Below, one piece after another: positions 1 to 8,228 of a stretch of DNA of 64,000 nt (positions are counted from its first letter, which is position 1; each line of letters begins with the position of its first letter). The stretch is from CBFFRJ01 sp963530515 (GTDB lineage Bacteria; Pseudomonadota; Gammaproteobacteria; Enterobacterales; Enterobacteriaceae): contig CAUSEC010000002.1 of assembly GCA_963530515.1 (NCBI GenBank), positions 186,001-250,000 of the forward strand. The letters are read 5' to 3'. A model generated the notes under the pieces. It had not been told where the DNA came from. It saw only the letters and a program-made list of their open reading frames with translations, and ran no database searches. The translations under genes were made by a program, and so were the position numbers.

Positions 1-753
1 GTCATCAGTCTCATTCTGCGCCCGCACTTTAACCTGTGTGCTGCTCTGGTAATGCTGCTCAAGGCAGCGTTGCATCGCAGATGCGGTGGCCTGTTCAGGT
101 AGCAAACGGCGTTGTAACGGCACGCTTAGTACAATGCCCTGGCGATATGCGCCGTAGGCGGGCATAAAAAACGGGGGAGCAGACAGCCCGGCATAACGGG
201 CGATTTCCGGCACGTGTTTGTGTCTGAGCCCCAGTCCGTAGGTCTGAAAAGCCAGCCCCGGCTCTGCCGTTTTGCCTTCGTAAAGTTCAACCGCCGCTCT
301 GCCACCCCCGGAATAACCAGAGACAGCATGCACCGTGATGGGGTAATCCACAGGGATCAGCCCGGCATTGACCAGTGGCAGCAGAAGGCCAATGGCCCCC
401 GTCGGGTAGCAGCCGGGGTTGGTCACGCGTTTTGCGGTGCTGATGCGAGCAGGCTGCTCCGCGCACATCTCCGGGAAACCATAGGTCCAGCCAGGCGTCA
501 CCCGGTGTGCTGAACTGGCATCAATCACGCGTACCTTTGGGTTCTCAATCAACGCCACCGACTCGCGCGCTGCGTCGTCCGGCAGGCACAGGATTGCGAT
601 ATCGCAGTTGTTTAGCCTCTCTGCCCGCAGTCGTGTGTCTTTGCGCTGTGAAGCCGGGAGTGTCATAAGGTGGATGTCCGTGCGGTGACGAAGACGGTCG
701 TGGATTTGCAGACCGGTGGTGCCTTGTTCGCCATCAATAAATACCTGAGTCAT
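1..753 (-). CDS. argC: N-acetyl-gamma-glutamyl-phosphate reductase, type 2 (partial, C-terminus beyond window)
   Basis: This reading frame opens at the left window edge and starts at the ATG at 753-751; 251 codons are visible of a family usually about 310 residues long. It catalyses NADPH-dependent reduction of N-acetylglutamyl phosphate to the semialdehyde in arginine synthesis. The N-terminus carries a nucleotide-binding motif (VFIDGEQGTTGLQI). The catalytic cysteine lies in NPGCYPTGAI (Cys115), and HAVSGYSGGGR follows at about residues 142-152. The short form and the GEQGTTG loop point to the type 2 enzyme rather than the longer form of E. coli argC. It stands apart from other arginine genes and diverges from a LysR regulator 112 bases away, so it may be a second, specially regulated copy. 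The family call is firm; the physiological role is inference. Confidence 0.9.
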   Translation of the reverse strand, partial: MTQVFIDGEQGTTGLQIHDRLRHRTDIHLMTLPASQRKDTRLRAERLNNCDIAILCLPDDAARESVALIENPKVRVIDASSAHRVTPGWTYGFPEMCAEQPARISTAKRVTNPGCYPTGAIGLLLPLVNAGLIPVDYPITVHAVSGYSGGGRAAVELYEGKTAEPGLAFQTYGLGLRHKHVPEIARYAGLSAPPFFMPAYGAYRQGIVLSVPLQRRLLPEQATASAMQRCLEQHYQSSTQVKVRAQNETDD

Positions 754-865
754 GGTTGTTTCCAGGTTACTGAGAAAAATTCATGAGAGGGATGTTGTGC
801 CAGGTTTAAGTGTGGGTAAAGTTGAATTATCGTAACGTCAGATTCAGTTTTTCTGAGGTAAGTGG

Positions 866-1753
866 ATGCGTGAGATTAACCTCGACCAGTTGCGCACGCT
901 GGTCACCATTGCAGATACGGGCTCGTTCAGTGAGGCCGCTTTGCGACTGCACCTGTCGCCACCGACGGTCAGCCTGCACATTTCAGAGCTGGAAAGCCGG
1001 GTCGGGACGAAACTGCTGTCGCGCACGCGCGGTAAAATCAGGCCGACGGCCATTGGCGAAAACATGGTGACCCATGCGCGCCGCTTACTGGCCGATGCAG
1101 CCTGGGTGATGGACGATATTTCACGCCAGGCGCAAGGGCTGACCGGGCAGGTGCGACTCGGTGCCTCGACGGGCGCGATTGCGAATCTGCTGCCTCGTGC
1201 GATTGAACAGCTTGCCCGTGATCACCCGAATATTGATGTGCAGATTACCGTTCTCACGTCGCAACAAACGCTTGAGCAACTGAAAGCCGGTTCGCTGGAT
1301 ATCGGCATCGTGGCACTGCCGCAGCCCCGGATCGCCGGTCTGAAGATTGCGGCCTGGCGACGGGACCCGATCGTCGCCTTCCTGCCCGCGGGGTGGGAAA
1401 GCCCTGAAGTCATCACGCCGGACTGGATTATCAACAAGCCGCTTATCCTCAATGGTTCCGGCACGCATTTATCGCAACTGACCAGCAACTGGTTCGCAGA
1501 AACCGGCCATCGCCCGGTGCCGCGTATAACGCTTGATTACAACGATGCGATTAAAAGTCTGGTCGGCGCAGGCTACGGTGCCACGCTCTTACCGCATGAG
1601 TCGGGCACGCCACTTGCCAGCGCCAGTGGTATCGCCGTGCGCCCGTTGCAACCTGCGCTCTGGCGAGAGCTGGGCCTCGCCTGGCGGGAAAGTGAAAACG
1701 ACGTGTCGACAAGGCATTTGCTTGCCGTATTGCAGGGGCTGGAAGGGGAATAA
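866..1753 (+). CDS. LysR-family transcriptional regulator
   Basis: A 295-residue protein of normal LysR length. Residues 1-60 form the winged helix-turn-helix (MREINLDQLRTLVTIADTGS, then SEAALRLHLSPPTVSLHISE). The remainder is the periplasmic-binding-protein-like effector domain, with a typical RLGAS strand at about residue 93. The ATG at 866 has a GAGG ribosome-binding sequence 9 bases upstream. It diverges from the argC-type gene, and LysR proteins commonly control the divergent neighbour, so arginine-related control is plausible but not shown. A hairpin terminator follows the stop codon. The effector is unknown. Confidence 0.9.
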   Translation: MREINLDQLRTLVTIADTGSFSEAALRLHLSPPTVSLHISELESRVGTKLLSRTRGKIRPTAIGENMVTHARRLLADAAWVMDDISRQAQGLTGQVRLGASTGAIANLLPRAIEQLARDHPNIDVQITVLTSQQTLEQLKAGSLDIGIVALPQPRIAGLKIAAWRRDPIVAFLPAGWESPEVITPDWIINKPLILNGSGTHLSQLTSNWFAETGHRPVPRITLDYNDAIKSLVGAGYGATLLPHESGTPLASASGIAVRPLQPALWRELGLAWRESENDVSTRHLLAVLQGLEGE

Positions 1754-1809
1754 GGGAAAGAGATATCACTCATTGCAAGCCATAAAATATAACCTGGTAT
1801 GACAGCCGC

Positions 1810-1836
1810 AAAACCCGCCATCCGGCGGGTTTTGTC
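1810..1836 (+). terminator. intrinsic terminator after the LysR gene
   Basis: A ten-base stem, AAAACCCGCC pairing with GGCGGGTTTT, has a four-base loop and runs into a T-rich tail. It lies 57 bases after the LysR stop codon. Confidence 0.85.
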
Positions 1837-1910
1837 TTTCCTTGAACGTTTTTCAGCATCACTGCCAGCGCAGCCACAACAGCGGTCTGGTGCAAACATA
1901 TGCCGATGCA

Positions 1911-2258
1911 TCACTTTTCGGTGTAGGACATTTTACTCACGGTTCCTGCATCATTAAATTCCAGCACCATCAACTGGTCTCTGTCGCGGAAAACCGGGAT
2001 AAAGAAATAGAGTCGGCGATCCACCACTTTAGAGGCGTAGATCCAGCGGTTGGCTGTTTTAAATTCTTTTGGTAAGAGGGGCGCGCCAAGCAATAACAGT
2101 ACATCCTTTTTAGTGGATTTTCCTGACACGATACTTTCCCTGATGACTTTCTCTGAGTAGTTATTTAAATCAGTGGCACGTGTTCTGTCCACATTCGCAA
2201 TACAACCACTCAATGCAATGGTACTTAATGCTAACAGGATGAGGTGTTTTAATTTCAT
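1911..2258 (-). CDS. small outer-membrane-type lipoprotein, BamE/SmpA-like
   Basis: A 115-residue protein with a lipoprotein signal (MKLKHLILLALSTIALSGC; lipobox LSGC, acylated Cys19). The mature part contains VSGKSTKKDVLLLLGAP, the turn found in BamE/SmpA-OmlA domains, where a 'G.S..DV...LG.P' pattern precedes a strand with an aromatic residue (here NRWIYAS). It is shorter than BamE-complex relatives and is not the housekeeping bamE. Its start overlaps the stop of the upstream lipoprotein gene by 4 bases (ATGA), so the two are probably translationally coupled. The envelope role is unknown. Confidence 0.75.
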   Translation of the reverse strand: MKLKHLILLALSTIALSGCIANVDRTRATDLNNYSEKVIRESIVSGKSTKKDVLLLLGAPLLPKEFKTANRWIYASKVVDRRLYFFIPVFRDRDQLMVLEFNDAGTVSKMSYTEK

Positions 2259-2776
2259 TCTACATTGCCCTCATAATAAATACCCATGTCTTTGTCGTAC
2301 TTGATTTCTTTAGCGGAAAGTGTGCAATAACCCGTTTTATCTGCATAGCTATAACGGACTTCATATAAAGCATTTTTCTTAGGATTTAGCTTAAGCGTGA
2401 TATTGCATCCGCCATATAACGAGTGTTGGATGATTGTGGGATGATCCGGGAGTAATGTTGTTTCGAAAAAAGTATCACTGTAGTCTTTATTTTTTAATTT
2501 AGGAAACCCCAGGTCCCTGGTACTGCCCAGCAGGATGTTAACGTAAGCACTATGGGGCATCACCCATCCGCCGGTTTCTTTGCCATCAGCGTCCTTTTGA
2601 TAGAGACCATAGCTCATCGGTGCACCCATCAAACGAATCTTTGCCACATCGCTAGTGCCTGCCGGGGGGACATAGAGTGCAGGCTTAGGGAAATAGGTAC
2701 TGCAACCGGTTAATAATACACTCACAGAGAGTGCGATTGCCTTAACGTTACCTTTCATGATATTCAAATGAATCAT
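2255..2776 (-). CDS. hypothetical lipoprotein
   Basis: A 173-residue protein with a lipoprotein-type N-terminus: a hydrophobic stretch ends in LLTGC at about Cys25. The ATG at 2776 is preferred because an AAGGA sequence lies 10 bases upstream; a second ATG at 2758 lacks one and would give a shorter signal peptide. The mature protein has four cysteine-containing or aromatic beta-type segments, including LYGGCNITLKL and YSYADKTGYCTL, which could form a disulfide in the periplasm. I do not recognise the family. It forms a two-gene unit with the overlapping BamE-like lipoprotein gene. Confidence 0.7.
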   Translation of the reverse strand: MIHLNIMKGNVKAIALSVSVLLTGCSTYFPKPALYVPPAGTSDVAKIRLMGAPMSYGLYQKDADGKETGGWVMPHSAYVNILLGSTRDLGFPKLKNKDYSDTFFETTLLPDHPTIIQHSLYGGCNITLKLNPKKNALYEVRYSYADKTGYCTLSAKEIKYDKDMGIYYEGNVE

Positions 2777-3239
2777 TATTGTTAATTCCTTGTGTTATTT
2801 GTTTTTAATTTGTTTCCCACAGGGCGTGCGCTGGTGCGTTTGCATAAACAGCATGAGCGAGGTTTTTATTAAGGAGAAGATAATAAAAATGTGGTGTTTA
2901 AAATTATCACTGGAGGAATCGCACCCTTTCAACCCTGTACTTTTTTCTATGAGGACACTATCGGCTAAAAAATTCTGTTCTTTAGAGAGGGGGGGATTTT
3001 TTCTAGCTTCTGTCTCACGCAGGGAAATACGTGACGGGTTAGCGAATCATTTATTATCGCGGCACAAACTCCATCGGCTTATAGATCTTGCAAGAAAACA
3101 GCAATGCTATCGTTAGCTGTACTCAATCACCATTAACCTTCAGCGGCAGGGGCGGCGAAATAAGATGTGATGAGTTCAAACTGAGCATCCGTTGCTGAAA
3201 AATAAGCTGATGTTCAGCGCATATTTTAGGGGCTGGACG
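2777..3239. other. 463-base AT-rich spacer with no convincing gene
   Basis: This lies between the lipoprotein pair and the Lrp-family gene. It should hold the lipoprotein promoter at its left end. A 108-codon plus-strand frame at 2790-3116 has no ribosome-binding sequence and a composition unlike a real enteric protein, so I do not call it. I see no repeat or RNA gene here. Confidence 0.5.
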
Positions 3240-3265
3240 CACTGGCACCGTCACGTGTGCCAGTG
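3240..3265 (-). terminator. hairpin downstream of the Lrp-family gene
   Basis: A perfect nine-base inverted repeat, CACTGGCAC and GTGCCAGTG, has an eight-base loop. It lies 14 bases past the Lrp-family stop codon. There is no T tract on the minus strand, so efficiency is doubtful. Confidence 0.45.
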
Positions 3266-3278
3266 GTAACTGAAAAAC

Positions 3279-3779
3279 TTAGTCGGGAGAAGGGCCACGT
3301 TCAAGAAAGGTCGACAGCGCAATATAGCTGCGAACGGAGCGCACACCTTCCACACTCTGAATTTCCATGAGGAAATTTTCCAGTGACTCGGTATCCGCAG
3401 CACGAACTTTGATAAAAACACACCCGTCACCCGCCACGGTGTGCAACTCTTCCACTTCCCGCCGGCTGGTGAACTGAAGCAGGGCGCGGGTCGCTTCATA
3501 GCTGCTGGTATCAATCACCAAAAATGTCAGCAATGTCCGACCCAGCTTGCAACCGTCCAGTACCGCGACGGTTCCCTTTATCACCCCATCTCGCTTAAGT
3601 CGCTTCACACGGTCGTGAACAGCCGGTGCTGAAAGATGCACGATTTCGCCCAGCTCGGTGTAACTGCGACCCGCATCTTCGGCCAGGGCACCTAATATTT
3701 TTCGGTCAATCGAGTCCAGTTCGGCAGGTTTGTGCCTTGTCTGCCGAATGCCATCTTTTTCTTTATCATATGAGTTCAT
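3279..3779 (-). CDS. Lrp/AsnC-family transcriptional regulator
   Basis: A 166-residue protein of usual Lrp length. An N-terminal helix-turn-helix occupies about residues 20-75 (LDSIDRKILGALAEDAGRSY, then SAPAVHDRVKRLKRDGVI). The C-terminal RAM ligand-binding domain follows, with the dimer strand and the 'AGDGCVFIKVRA' segment. The frame stays open further upstream, but the start at 3779 (MNSYDKEKDG) gives the family length; the extension is not Lrp-like and would overlap the divergent gene. It diverges from an MFS exporter 83 bases away. Lrp-family regulators often control divergent amino-acid or metabolite exporters, so local control is likely; the ligand is unknown. Confidence 0.9.
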   Translation of the reverse strand: MNSYDKEKDGIRQTRHKPAELDSIDRKILGALAEDAGRSYTELGEIVHLSAPAVHDRVKRLKRDGVIKGTVAVLDGCKLGRTLLTFLVIDTSSYEATRALLQFTSRREVEELHTVAGDGCVFIKVRAADTESLENFLMEIQSVEGVRSVRSYIALSTFLERGPSPD

Positions 3780-3800
3780 GAGAGTTTCTGACTGAATAAA

Positions 3801-3824
3801 GGTGTGAATATAATTAATTACACC
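3801..3824. promoter_or_regulatory. imperfect palindrome between the Lrp-type and MFS genes, candidate operator
   Basis: GGTGTGAAT and AATTACACC form an AT-centred imperfect inverted repeat in the 83-base divergent spacer. Its length and AT-rich centre fit Lrp/AsnC sites. The assignment rests on position only. Confidence 0.4.
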
Positions 3825-3862
3825 GAATATCATTAAGTCAATATATCTATACTGGAGATTCA

Positions 3863-5038
3863 ATGCCCATCGCACTTTTCGCCCTCGCCGTCGGCGCATT
3901 TGGCATCGGTCTGACCGAATTCGTCATTGCTGGCATCCTTCCTCAAATCGCCACTGAGTATGGCGTCGATATCCCCATCGCCGGACAAATGGCCACATCC
4001 TACGCACTGGGCGTATTTGTGGGTGCGCCATTAATGACGGTAGTGGGATCAAGGGTTCCGCGCAAAGCTATGCTGATAACCCTGGCGATCATTTTTACGC
4101 TCGGTAATGTAATGACCGCGACCGCGCCGACGCTTACCATCGCGATTGTCGGTCGTGTTATCACGTCATTTAACCACGGTGCGTTTTTTGGCATTGGTTC
4201 CATTATCGCCGCCTCGCTGGTTGCGCCAGGCCGTCAGGCAAGTGCCATCGCCTTTATGTTCTCAGGGCTGACGCTGGCAAATCTGATGGGCGTTCCCGTC
4301 GGGACGTGGCTCGCACAGGCATCAAGCTGGCGGCTGGTATTCTGGGGCATTGCGGTTATCGGTTTAGTGACCATCGCAAGCGTCGCGCTGTTCGTTCCGC
4401 ATATTGAAAAAGGCAAGGCCATCGCCTTACGCAGTGAACTGCGCGCTTTTGTCGATCCTCAGGTGCTGCTGGTGATGGGTATTACCGTGTTCGGGCCTGC
4501 GGCATTTTTCACCTCCATAACCTACATCGCCCCCATGATGATTGAGGAAGCCGGTTTCTCAGCAGGTGGAGTGGCGTGGTTGATGGTTCTTTTCGGTTTC
4601 GGACTGGCAGTGGGAAACTGGGTAGGCGGACGTTTCGCTGACCGATCACTTTTTGGCACGCTTTTCGTCACGCTAGCCGCGCAGGGTATTGTGCTGCTGA
4701 TTTTCTGGGCGGGTGCCCATAACCCGGTGATTGCAGGGGCATCGGTCTTCTTAATGGCTGCTTTTGGTTTCGCCACGGTCTCGCCCATTCAGAAACTGGT
4801 GATGGATCGCGCCAGTCATGCTGGTGCACCCACAATGGCCGCGTCGGTCAACATCGGGATGTTTAATCTGGGGAATGCGCTCGGCGCGTGGGCCGGTGGG
4901 GCCAGCATTGCCGCCGGATTTGGCCTGGTGTCACCCAACTGGGCGGGGGCGATTCTGTCCTTTATTGCCTTAGGTCTGGCTTTCTTCGCCTGGCAGAGTG
5001 CTCGCAAAGGATATGCATTGCAGATACAAGCAGAGTGA
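3863..5038 (+). CDS. MFS transporter, DHA1 family (YdhP/AraJ-like exporter)
   Basis: A 391-residue protein with about 12 transmembrane segments throughout, matching the usual DHA1 length. It resembles E. coli YdhP and AraJ along its length: GAFGIGLTEFVIAGILP at the N-terminus, SFNHGAFFGIGS in segment 4, and SVNIGMFNLGNALGAWAGG near segment 11. These proteins are proton-driven exporters of small metabolites, sugars or drugs. The ATG at 3863 has GGAG six bases upstream. The divergent Lrp-family gene is its probable regulator. The substrate cannot be deduced; amino-acid-like or nucleoside compounds would fit the regulator. Confidence 0.88.
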   Translation: MPIALFALAVGAFGIGLTEFVIAGILPQIATEYGVDIPIAGQMATSYALGVFVGAPLMTVVGSRVPRKAMLITLAIIFTLGNVMTATAPTLTIAIVGRVITSFNHGAFFGIGSIIAASLVAPGRQASAIAFMFSGLTLANLMGVPVGTWLAQASSWRLVFWGIAVIGLVTIASVALFVPHIEKGKAIALRSELRAFVDPQVLLVMGITVFGPAAFFTSITYIAPMMIEEAGFSAGGVAWLMVLFGFGLAVGNWVGGRFADRSLFGTLFVTLAAQGIVLLIFWAGAHNPVIAGASVFLMAAFGFATVSPIQKLVMDRASHAGAPTMAASVNIGMFNLGNALGAWAGGASIAAGFGLVSPNWAGAILSFIALGLAFFAWQSARKGYALQIQAE

Positions 5039-5127
5039 CGTTTTGCACAATCTCTCCGCCAGCGTTGTACGTCATACCACACTGGCTCTATAGTGTCTGA
5101 AACCTCCTCATTCATAAGGATAGTCTG

Positions 5128-5415
5128 ATGCCGGAATACAGTTTTTTTTCAAAAGGGAAGCACACAGTCGCCGTGAAAAAATTCGATAAGGACAGAGCAT
5201 CAGCGTTGAAAGAGGAGGGCTATGAAAAACAGTTTGAAGAGGTTGTTGCCGCTGATGAAACAAGTGCGCTCTCCCGCTTTGCGGATATCCGCAAACAAAA
5301 GGACATCGATCAGCATAACTTCATCGCCGGTGCAGGGCAGATGCCGCTGATTGGCATCCTGACGGCAGCGGCCACCTCGCTGGTACGCAAAAGTCTTCTG
5401 AAAAAGTCGACATAA
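5128..5415 (+). CDS. hypothetical protein, 95 residues
   Basis: A small protein whose ATG has a good AAGGA sequence eight bases upstream. The first 60 residues are charged and probably helical (KKFDKDRASALKEEGYEKQF), with a short hydrophobic stretch near the C-terminus (MPLIGILTAAATSLV) and a basic tail. I recognise no family. The next gene starts 50 bases downstream on the same strand, so the two may be co-transcribed. Confidence 0.6.
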   Translation: MPEYSFFSKGKHTVAVKKFDKDRASALKEEGYEKQFEEVVAADETSALSRFADIRKQKDIDQHNFIAGAGQMPLIGILTAAATSLVRKSLLKKST

Positions 5416-5465
5416 ATTGAACCGGGGTCACCTGCTTGCCCCGTATTACAGGAGTTGCCCAGAAG

Positions 5466-6062
5466 ATGTTCGGATTTGTGACCCACAGCGCGCGACAACG
5501 CTGGCAGGATGCCCCTTTGCAGCTGCCGCATTTTCAGTTTTATGAAAAGCACCGCGCTGTTATCCGCACCACCCAGCCGGACAACATATTGCCGATAGTG
5601 GCGAGCTTTGATGTAAGCCAGGACGCCATTGTTAATGCGCTGATGTCGATAAGACAGCTGCCGCAGAAAATGCGCCGTTCGGCATTCGGCGAAACGCTCA
5701 AGCCTTTTGGTTTGCACAGTTTCACCCTGTTAGAACAGACACCGTCTGAGCTTTGCTATGGTTTACGCGGCCAGTTCTGGCGCAGTGATTTCGGCCTGGA
5801 AGCGGTTCCCGACCGCCAGGCCTATGACGCGGTACTGCCACCGGGTCATGCAAAGCTGCTGTTGCGCTACCGGGTGACACCGCTTGGCGGCAGTGATTAT
5901 GAGCTCTGTACGGAAACCTACATTGATTGCGCTGACCGCGCGGCAAGAGTGAAAATGACCGCTTACTGGCTGGCTATCCGGCTCGGTAGCGGCTGGATCC
6001 GGCTCAGAACCCTTAAGGCCGTACAGCGTGAATTGCAGAACATGGGCTGCCCCACGCGTTAG
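5466..6062 (+). CDS. hypothetical protein, possibly SRPBCC/START-like
   Basis: A 198-residue protein from the ATG at 5466, which has AGGAG 11 bases upstream; an in-frame TTG at 5436 is a weaker alternative. It has no signal peptide or membrane segment. The pattern of long strands ending in a helix (RYRVTPLGGSDYELCTETYI, then a C-terminal helix with WLAIRLGSGWIRL) recalls small helix-grip proteins such as the DUF2867/SRPBCC group. That is inference from shape, not a recognised match. It follows the 95-residue gene at close spacing. Confidence 0.6.
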   Translation: MFGFVTHSARQRWQDAPLQLPHFQFYEKHRAVIRTTQPDNILPIVASFDVSQDAIVNALMSIRQLPQKMRRSAFGETLKPFGLHSFTLLEQTPSELCYGLRGQFWRSDFGLEAVPDRQAYDAVLPPGHAKLLLRYRVTPLGGSDYELCTETYIDCADRAARVKMTAYWLAIRLGSGWIRLRTLKAVQRELQNMGCPTR

Positions 6063-6144
6063 CCCCGAATCGCCCGCCGCCCGGTACAGGCGCTAAAATT
6101 ACAGGTATACTCCCCTAAATTTTTCACCTGGTTTAGAAACGAAG

Positions 6145-6684
6145 ATGACAAAACTCACCTTACAAGAGCAGATGCTCAAAGCTGGCCTCGTCTCCAGCAA
6201 AAAAATGGCTAAAGTCCAGCGCACCGCCAAGAAATCACGCGTTCAGGCACGTGAGGCGCGTGAAGCGGTTGAAGAGAATAAAAAAGCGCAGATTGAACGC
6301 GACAAGCAGCTGAGTGAGCAGCAAAAACAGGCCGTGCTCGCCAAAGAGTTCAAAGCTCAGGTGAAGCAACTGATTGAGATGAATCGCATTACTGTGGCGA
6401 AAGGCAACATCGATTTTAACTTCACCGACAATAATCTCATCAAAAAAGTCGTGGTCGATAAGCACACTCAGGCCCAGCTGATTAATGGCCGTCTTGCTAT
6501 TGCGCGCCTGGTGGTGGATACCAGCAGTGAGAGCCAGTACGCCATTATTCCCGCCGTTGTCGCCGACAAAATTGCCCAACGTGATGCGAGCAGCATTGTG
6601 CTCAACAGTGCGCTGAGTCAGGAAGCAGAGGATGAAGATGATCCGTATGCCGACTTTAAAGTGCCTGATGATTTGATGTGGTAA
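6145..6684 (+). CDS. yaiL: YaiL-family protein (DUF2058)
   Basis: A 179-residue protein matching E. coli YaiL in length and layout. The N-terminal motif MTKLTLQEQMLKAGLVSSKK is followed by a long highly charged helix (about residues 20-75, probable coiled coil). A compact C-terminal region contains NFTDNNLIKKVVVD, and the tail is acidic (AEDEDDPYADFKVPDDLMW). The family is described as nucleoprotein- or polynucleotide-associated; its function is not established. It is a cytoplasmic single gene, followed by a hairpin shared with the convergent pseudouridine synthase gene. Confidence 0.92.
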   Translation: MTKLTLQEQMLKAGLVSSKKMAKVQRTAKKSRVQAREAREAVEENKKAQIERDKQLSEQQKQAVLAKEFKAQVKQLIEMNRITVAKGNIDFNFTDNNLIKKVVVDKHTQAQLINGRLAIARLVVDTSSESQYAIIPAVVADKIAQRDASSIVLNSALSQEAEDEDDPYADFKVPDDLMW

Positions 6685-6698
6685 TCCCCGCCTGACCC

Positions 6699-6732
6699 GC
6701 GCCGGGGGATCTCCCGGCGCACGCGCTTTTTT
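6699..6732. terminator. hairpin terminator between convergent yaiL and rluA-type genes
   Basis: GCGCCGGG pairs with CCCGGCGC. Six bases later comes a run of six T (plus strand). It ends at the last base of the opposing gene and mainly serves yaiL. Confidence 0.6.
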
Positions 6733-7430
6733 CAGAATGGACTGGCGTGCCGCACGTTTATGCTCTCACCGCTGATGGGGTGCTTAAAATGCAGTTCGCT
6801 GGCATGCAGCATCAGCCGTGGCGTGTTTTGCGTCCCTGGTAACTGGCGACCGCCATACAGATCGCAACCCAGAATGGGGTACCCCAGATGCTGGCAATGA
6901 ATGCGCAGCTGGTGGGTTCTGCCGGTTTCTGGCGTGAGTGCGACTCGGGTCACCGGCACCCGCATCCCACCATCACCTTCATAATCAACGCGCTCAAGCA
7001 CCTGATAGCGTGAGCGAGCCGGTTTGCCGTTGATAGCGCAAATCGACATCCGCGGAAAGAGCGCCGGATCTTTGGCAATCGCCGCATCCACCACGCCCGA
7101 GTCTTGTGCCAGATGCCCGCAGAGCAGCGCGCTGTACACTTTGGTCACCGTGCGCTGGCTGAACTGGTGGCAAAGGGCGGCATTGATTGCTTTATTGCGT
7201 GCCACCACCATCAGCCCGGAGGTGCCGAAATCAAGACGGTGAACCAGCGTGCAGCCGGGGAAAAGCTGCACCAGCCGATGATGGACGGAATCGAGATTTT
7301 GTGGGTTTTTGCCTGACAGGCTGAGCAGTCCGCTCGGCTTATTGATAAGCACCAGGTGCGCGTCCTGATAGAGAACGGTTATCTCGTCATGGCACGGCGG
7401 GGCAATAAAAGAATCGAAAAGCGTAGACAT
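6732..7430 (-). CDS. RluA-family RNA pseudouridine synthase
   Basis: A 232-residue protein that isomerises specific uridines in rRNA or tRNA. The catalytic motif is VHRLDFGTSGLMVVA at about residues 62-76, with the essential aspartate in HRLD. YQDAHLVLINKPSGLLSLSG precedes it, and LTPETGRTHQLRIHCQHLGYPILG is the C-terminal signature. Length is close to E. coli RluA (219), but sequence similarity is only family-level and the target site is unknown, so I give no symbol. The ATG at 7430 is chosen from the domain start; upstream codons in this frame overlap another gene. It is convergent with yaiL. Confidence 0.88.
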   Translation of the reverse strand: MSTLFDSFIAPPCHDEITVLYQDAHLVLINKPSGLLSLSGKNPQNLDSVHHRLVQLFPGCTLVHRLDFGTSGLMVVARNKAINAALCHQFSQRTVTKVYSALLCGHLAQDSGVVDAAIAKDPALFPRMSICAINGKPARSRYQVLERVDYEGDGGMRVPVTRVALTPETGRTHQLRIHCQHLGYPILGCDLYGGRQLPGTQNTPRLMLHASELHFKHPISGESINVRHASPF

Positions 7431-7497
7431 CAGGTTGCCCGCAAAGAGAGTGGGAGCGGATGATATCCCATTCTCAGTGCGGTGGCGAATCTGCCGA

Positions 7498-7995
7498 TTA
7501 ATAGAGAATATTGGCCATCGCTTTATAACGTTCCGGCAGCGCGGCGTTGAGGGCCAGAATCTTTTCAAAAATACGCAGCGCCGGGGTGCCTTTTGCGCGT
7601 TCTGCATCGGCAATTGCACGCCGTAATAGTAATGCTGCGCTGGAGATATTCTGGAAATAGGCTTCAGATTCCGGCGTCTGCAATTCACCGGACACCGCAT
7701 AGTACACATTCGGCCAGCGCGTGAAATCCAGCAAGGGGAAGGCGTTATTATCCGGGGAGGTACTCGCGGATAATAATTCTTCTGCTTTGCCTGCGTCTTT
7801 TTGTGCCGCCGAGAGCAGCTGTAAACGATAACGTATTTTCGCCAGCTTATCGGCGCTATTTTTTTGTGCAGCAATAGACGCGACCCACTGGGTTAATTCA
7901 TCTTCAGATTTTTCTGCGTCTTCTGGAATAACGTCAGACTGACCTGGGTTAATTAACGCTAACTCAATTAAGTCACTCAACATGTCGAACGTCAT
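7498..7995 (-). CDS. hypothetical protein, 165 residues, mostly helical
   Basis: The ATG at 7995 has an AAGG sequence just upstream. The protein has no signal peptide, membrane segment or cysteine. It is rich in Ala, Leu and charged residues and looks all-helical, with acidic segments such as DVIPEDAEKSEDEL. I do not recognise a family. Its stop lies 67 bases before the pseudouridine synthase gene on the same strand, so the two may share a transcript. Confidence 0.65.
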   Translation of the reverse strand: MTFDMLSDLIELALINPGQSDVIPEDAEKSEDELTQWVASIAAQKNSADKLAKIRYRLQLLSAAQKDAGKAEELLSASTSPDNNAFPLLDFTRWPNVYYAVSGELQTPESEAYFQNISSAALLLRRAIADAERAKGTPALRIFEKILALNAALPERYKAMANILY

Positions 7996-8211
7996 CTTTA
8001 CGCCTTGTGATAATAGAATTAAAAAAACGACATGACTGTTTTCGCCAGGGTTATTTTGGAATGAGTATTGTTGATGAAATGTTAATTGAAAAACGATAAA
8101 AACTGCTGGTTAGTGTGAGTAAAACTCAACGTGGGGCACAGGGAGTTCTTCCTCACGGCTGTCCTCAGCCACCAGGGCTGGTATGGTTAAAATTTGTTCT
8201 TGCAATGTTAA

Positions 8212-8227
8212 TAACCACACATGGGTA
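8212..8227. promoter_or_regulatory. candidate NarL/NarP 7-2-7 site upstream of fdnG
   Basis: TAACCAC, two bases, then ATGGGTA form an inverted pair of NarL heptamers. The right one matches the consensus AKRRGTA exactly; the left matches at five of seven positions. Nitrate-responsive activation of fdnGHI by NarL is known in E. coli. The centre lies about 44 bases before the predicted transcription start. The assignment is inferred from sequence only. Confidence 0.5.
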
Positions 8228-8228
8228 A

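Noticed and set aside
2790..3116. 108-codon plus-strand frame in the AT-rich spacer
   Set aside because: No ribosome-binding sequence, unusual composition and no recognisable motif; more likely chance.
8071..8085. Possible FNR site TTGATGAAATGTTAA upstream of fdnG
   Set aside because: Only the left half matches; the right half fails, and it is too far from the predicted promoter.
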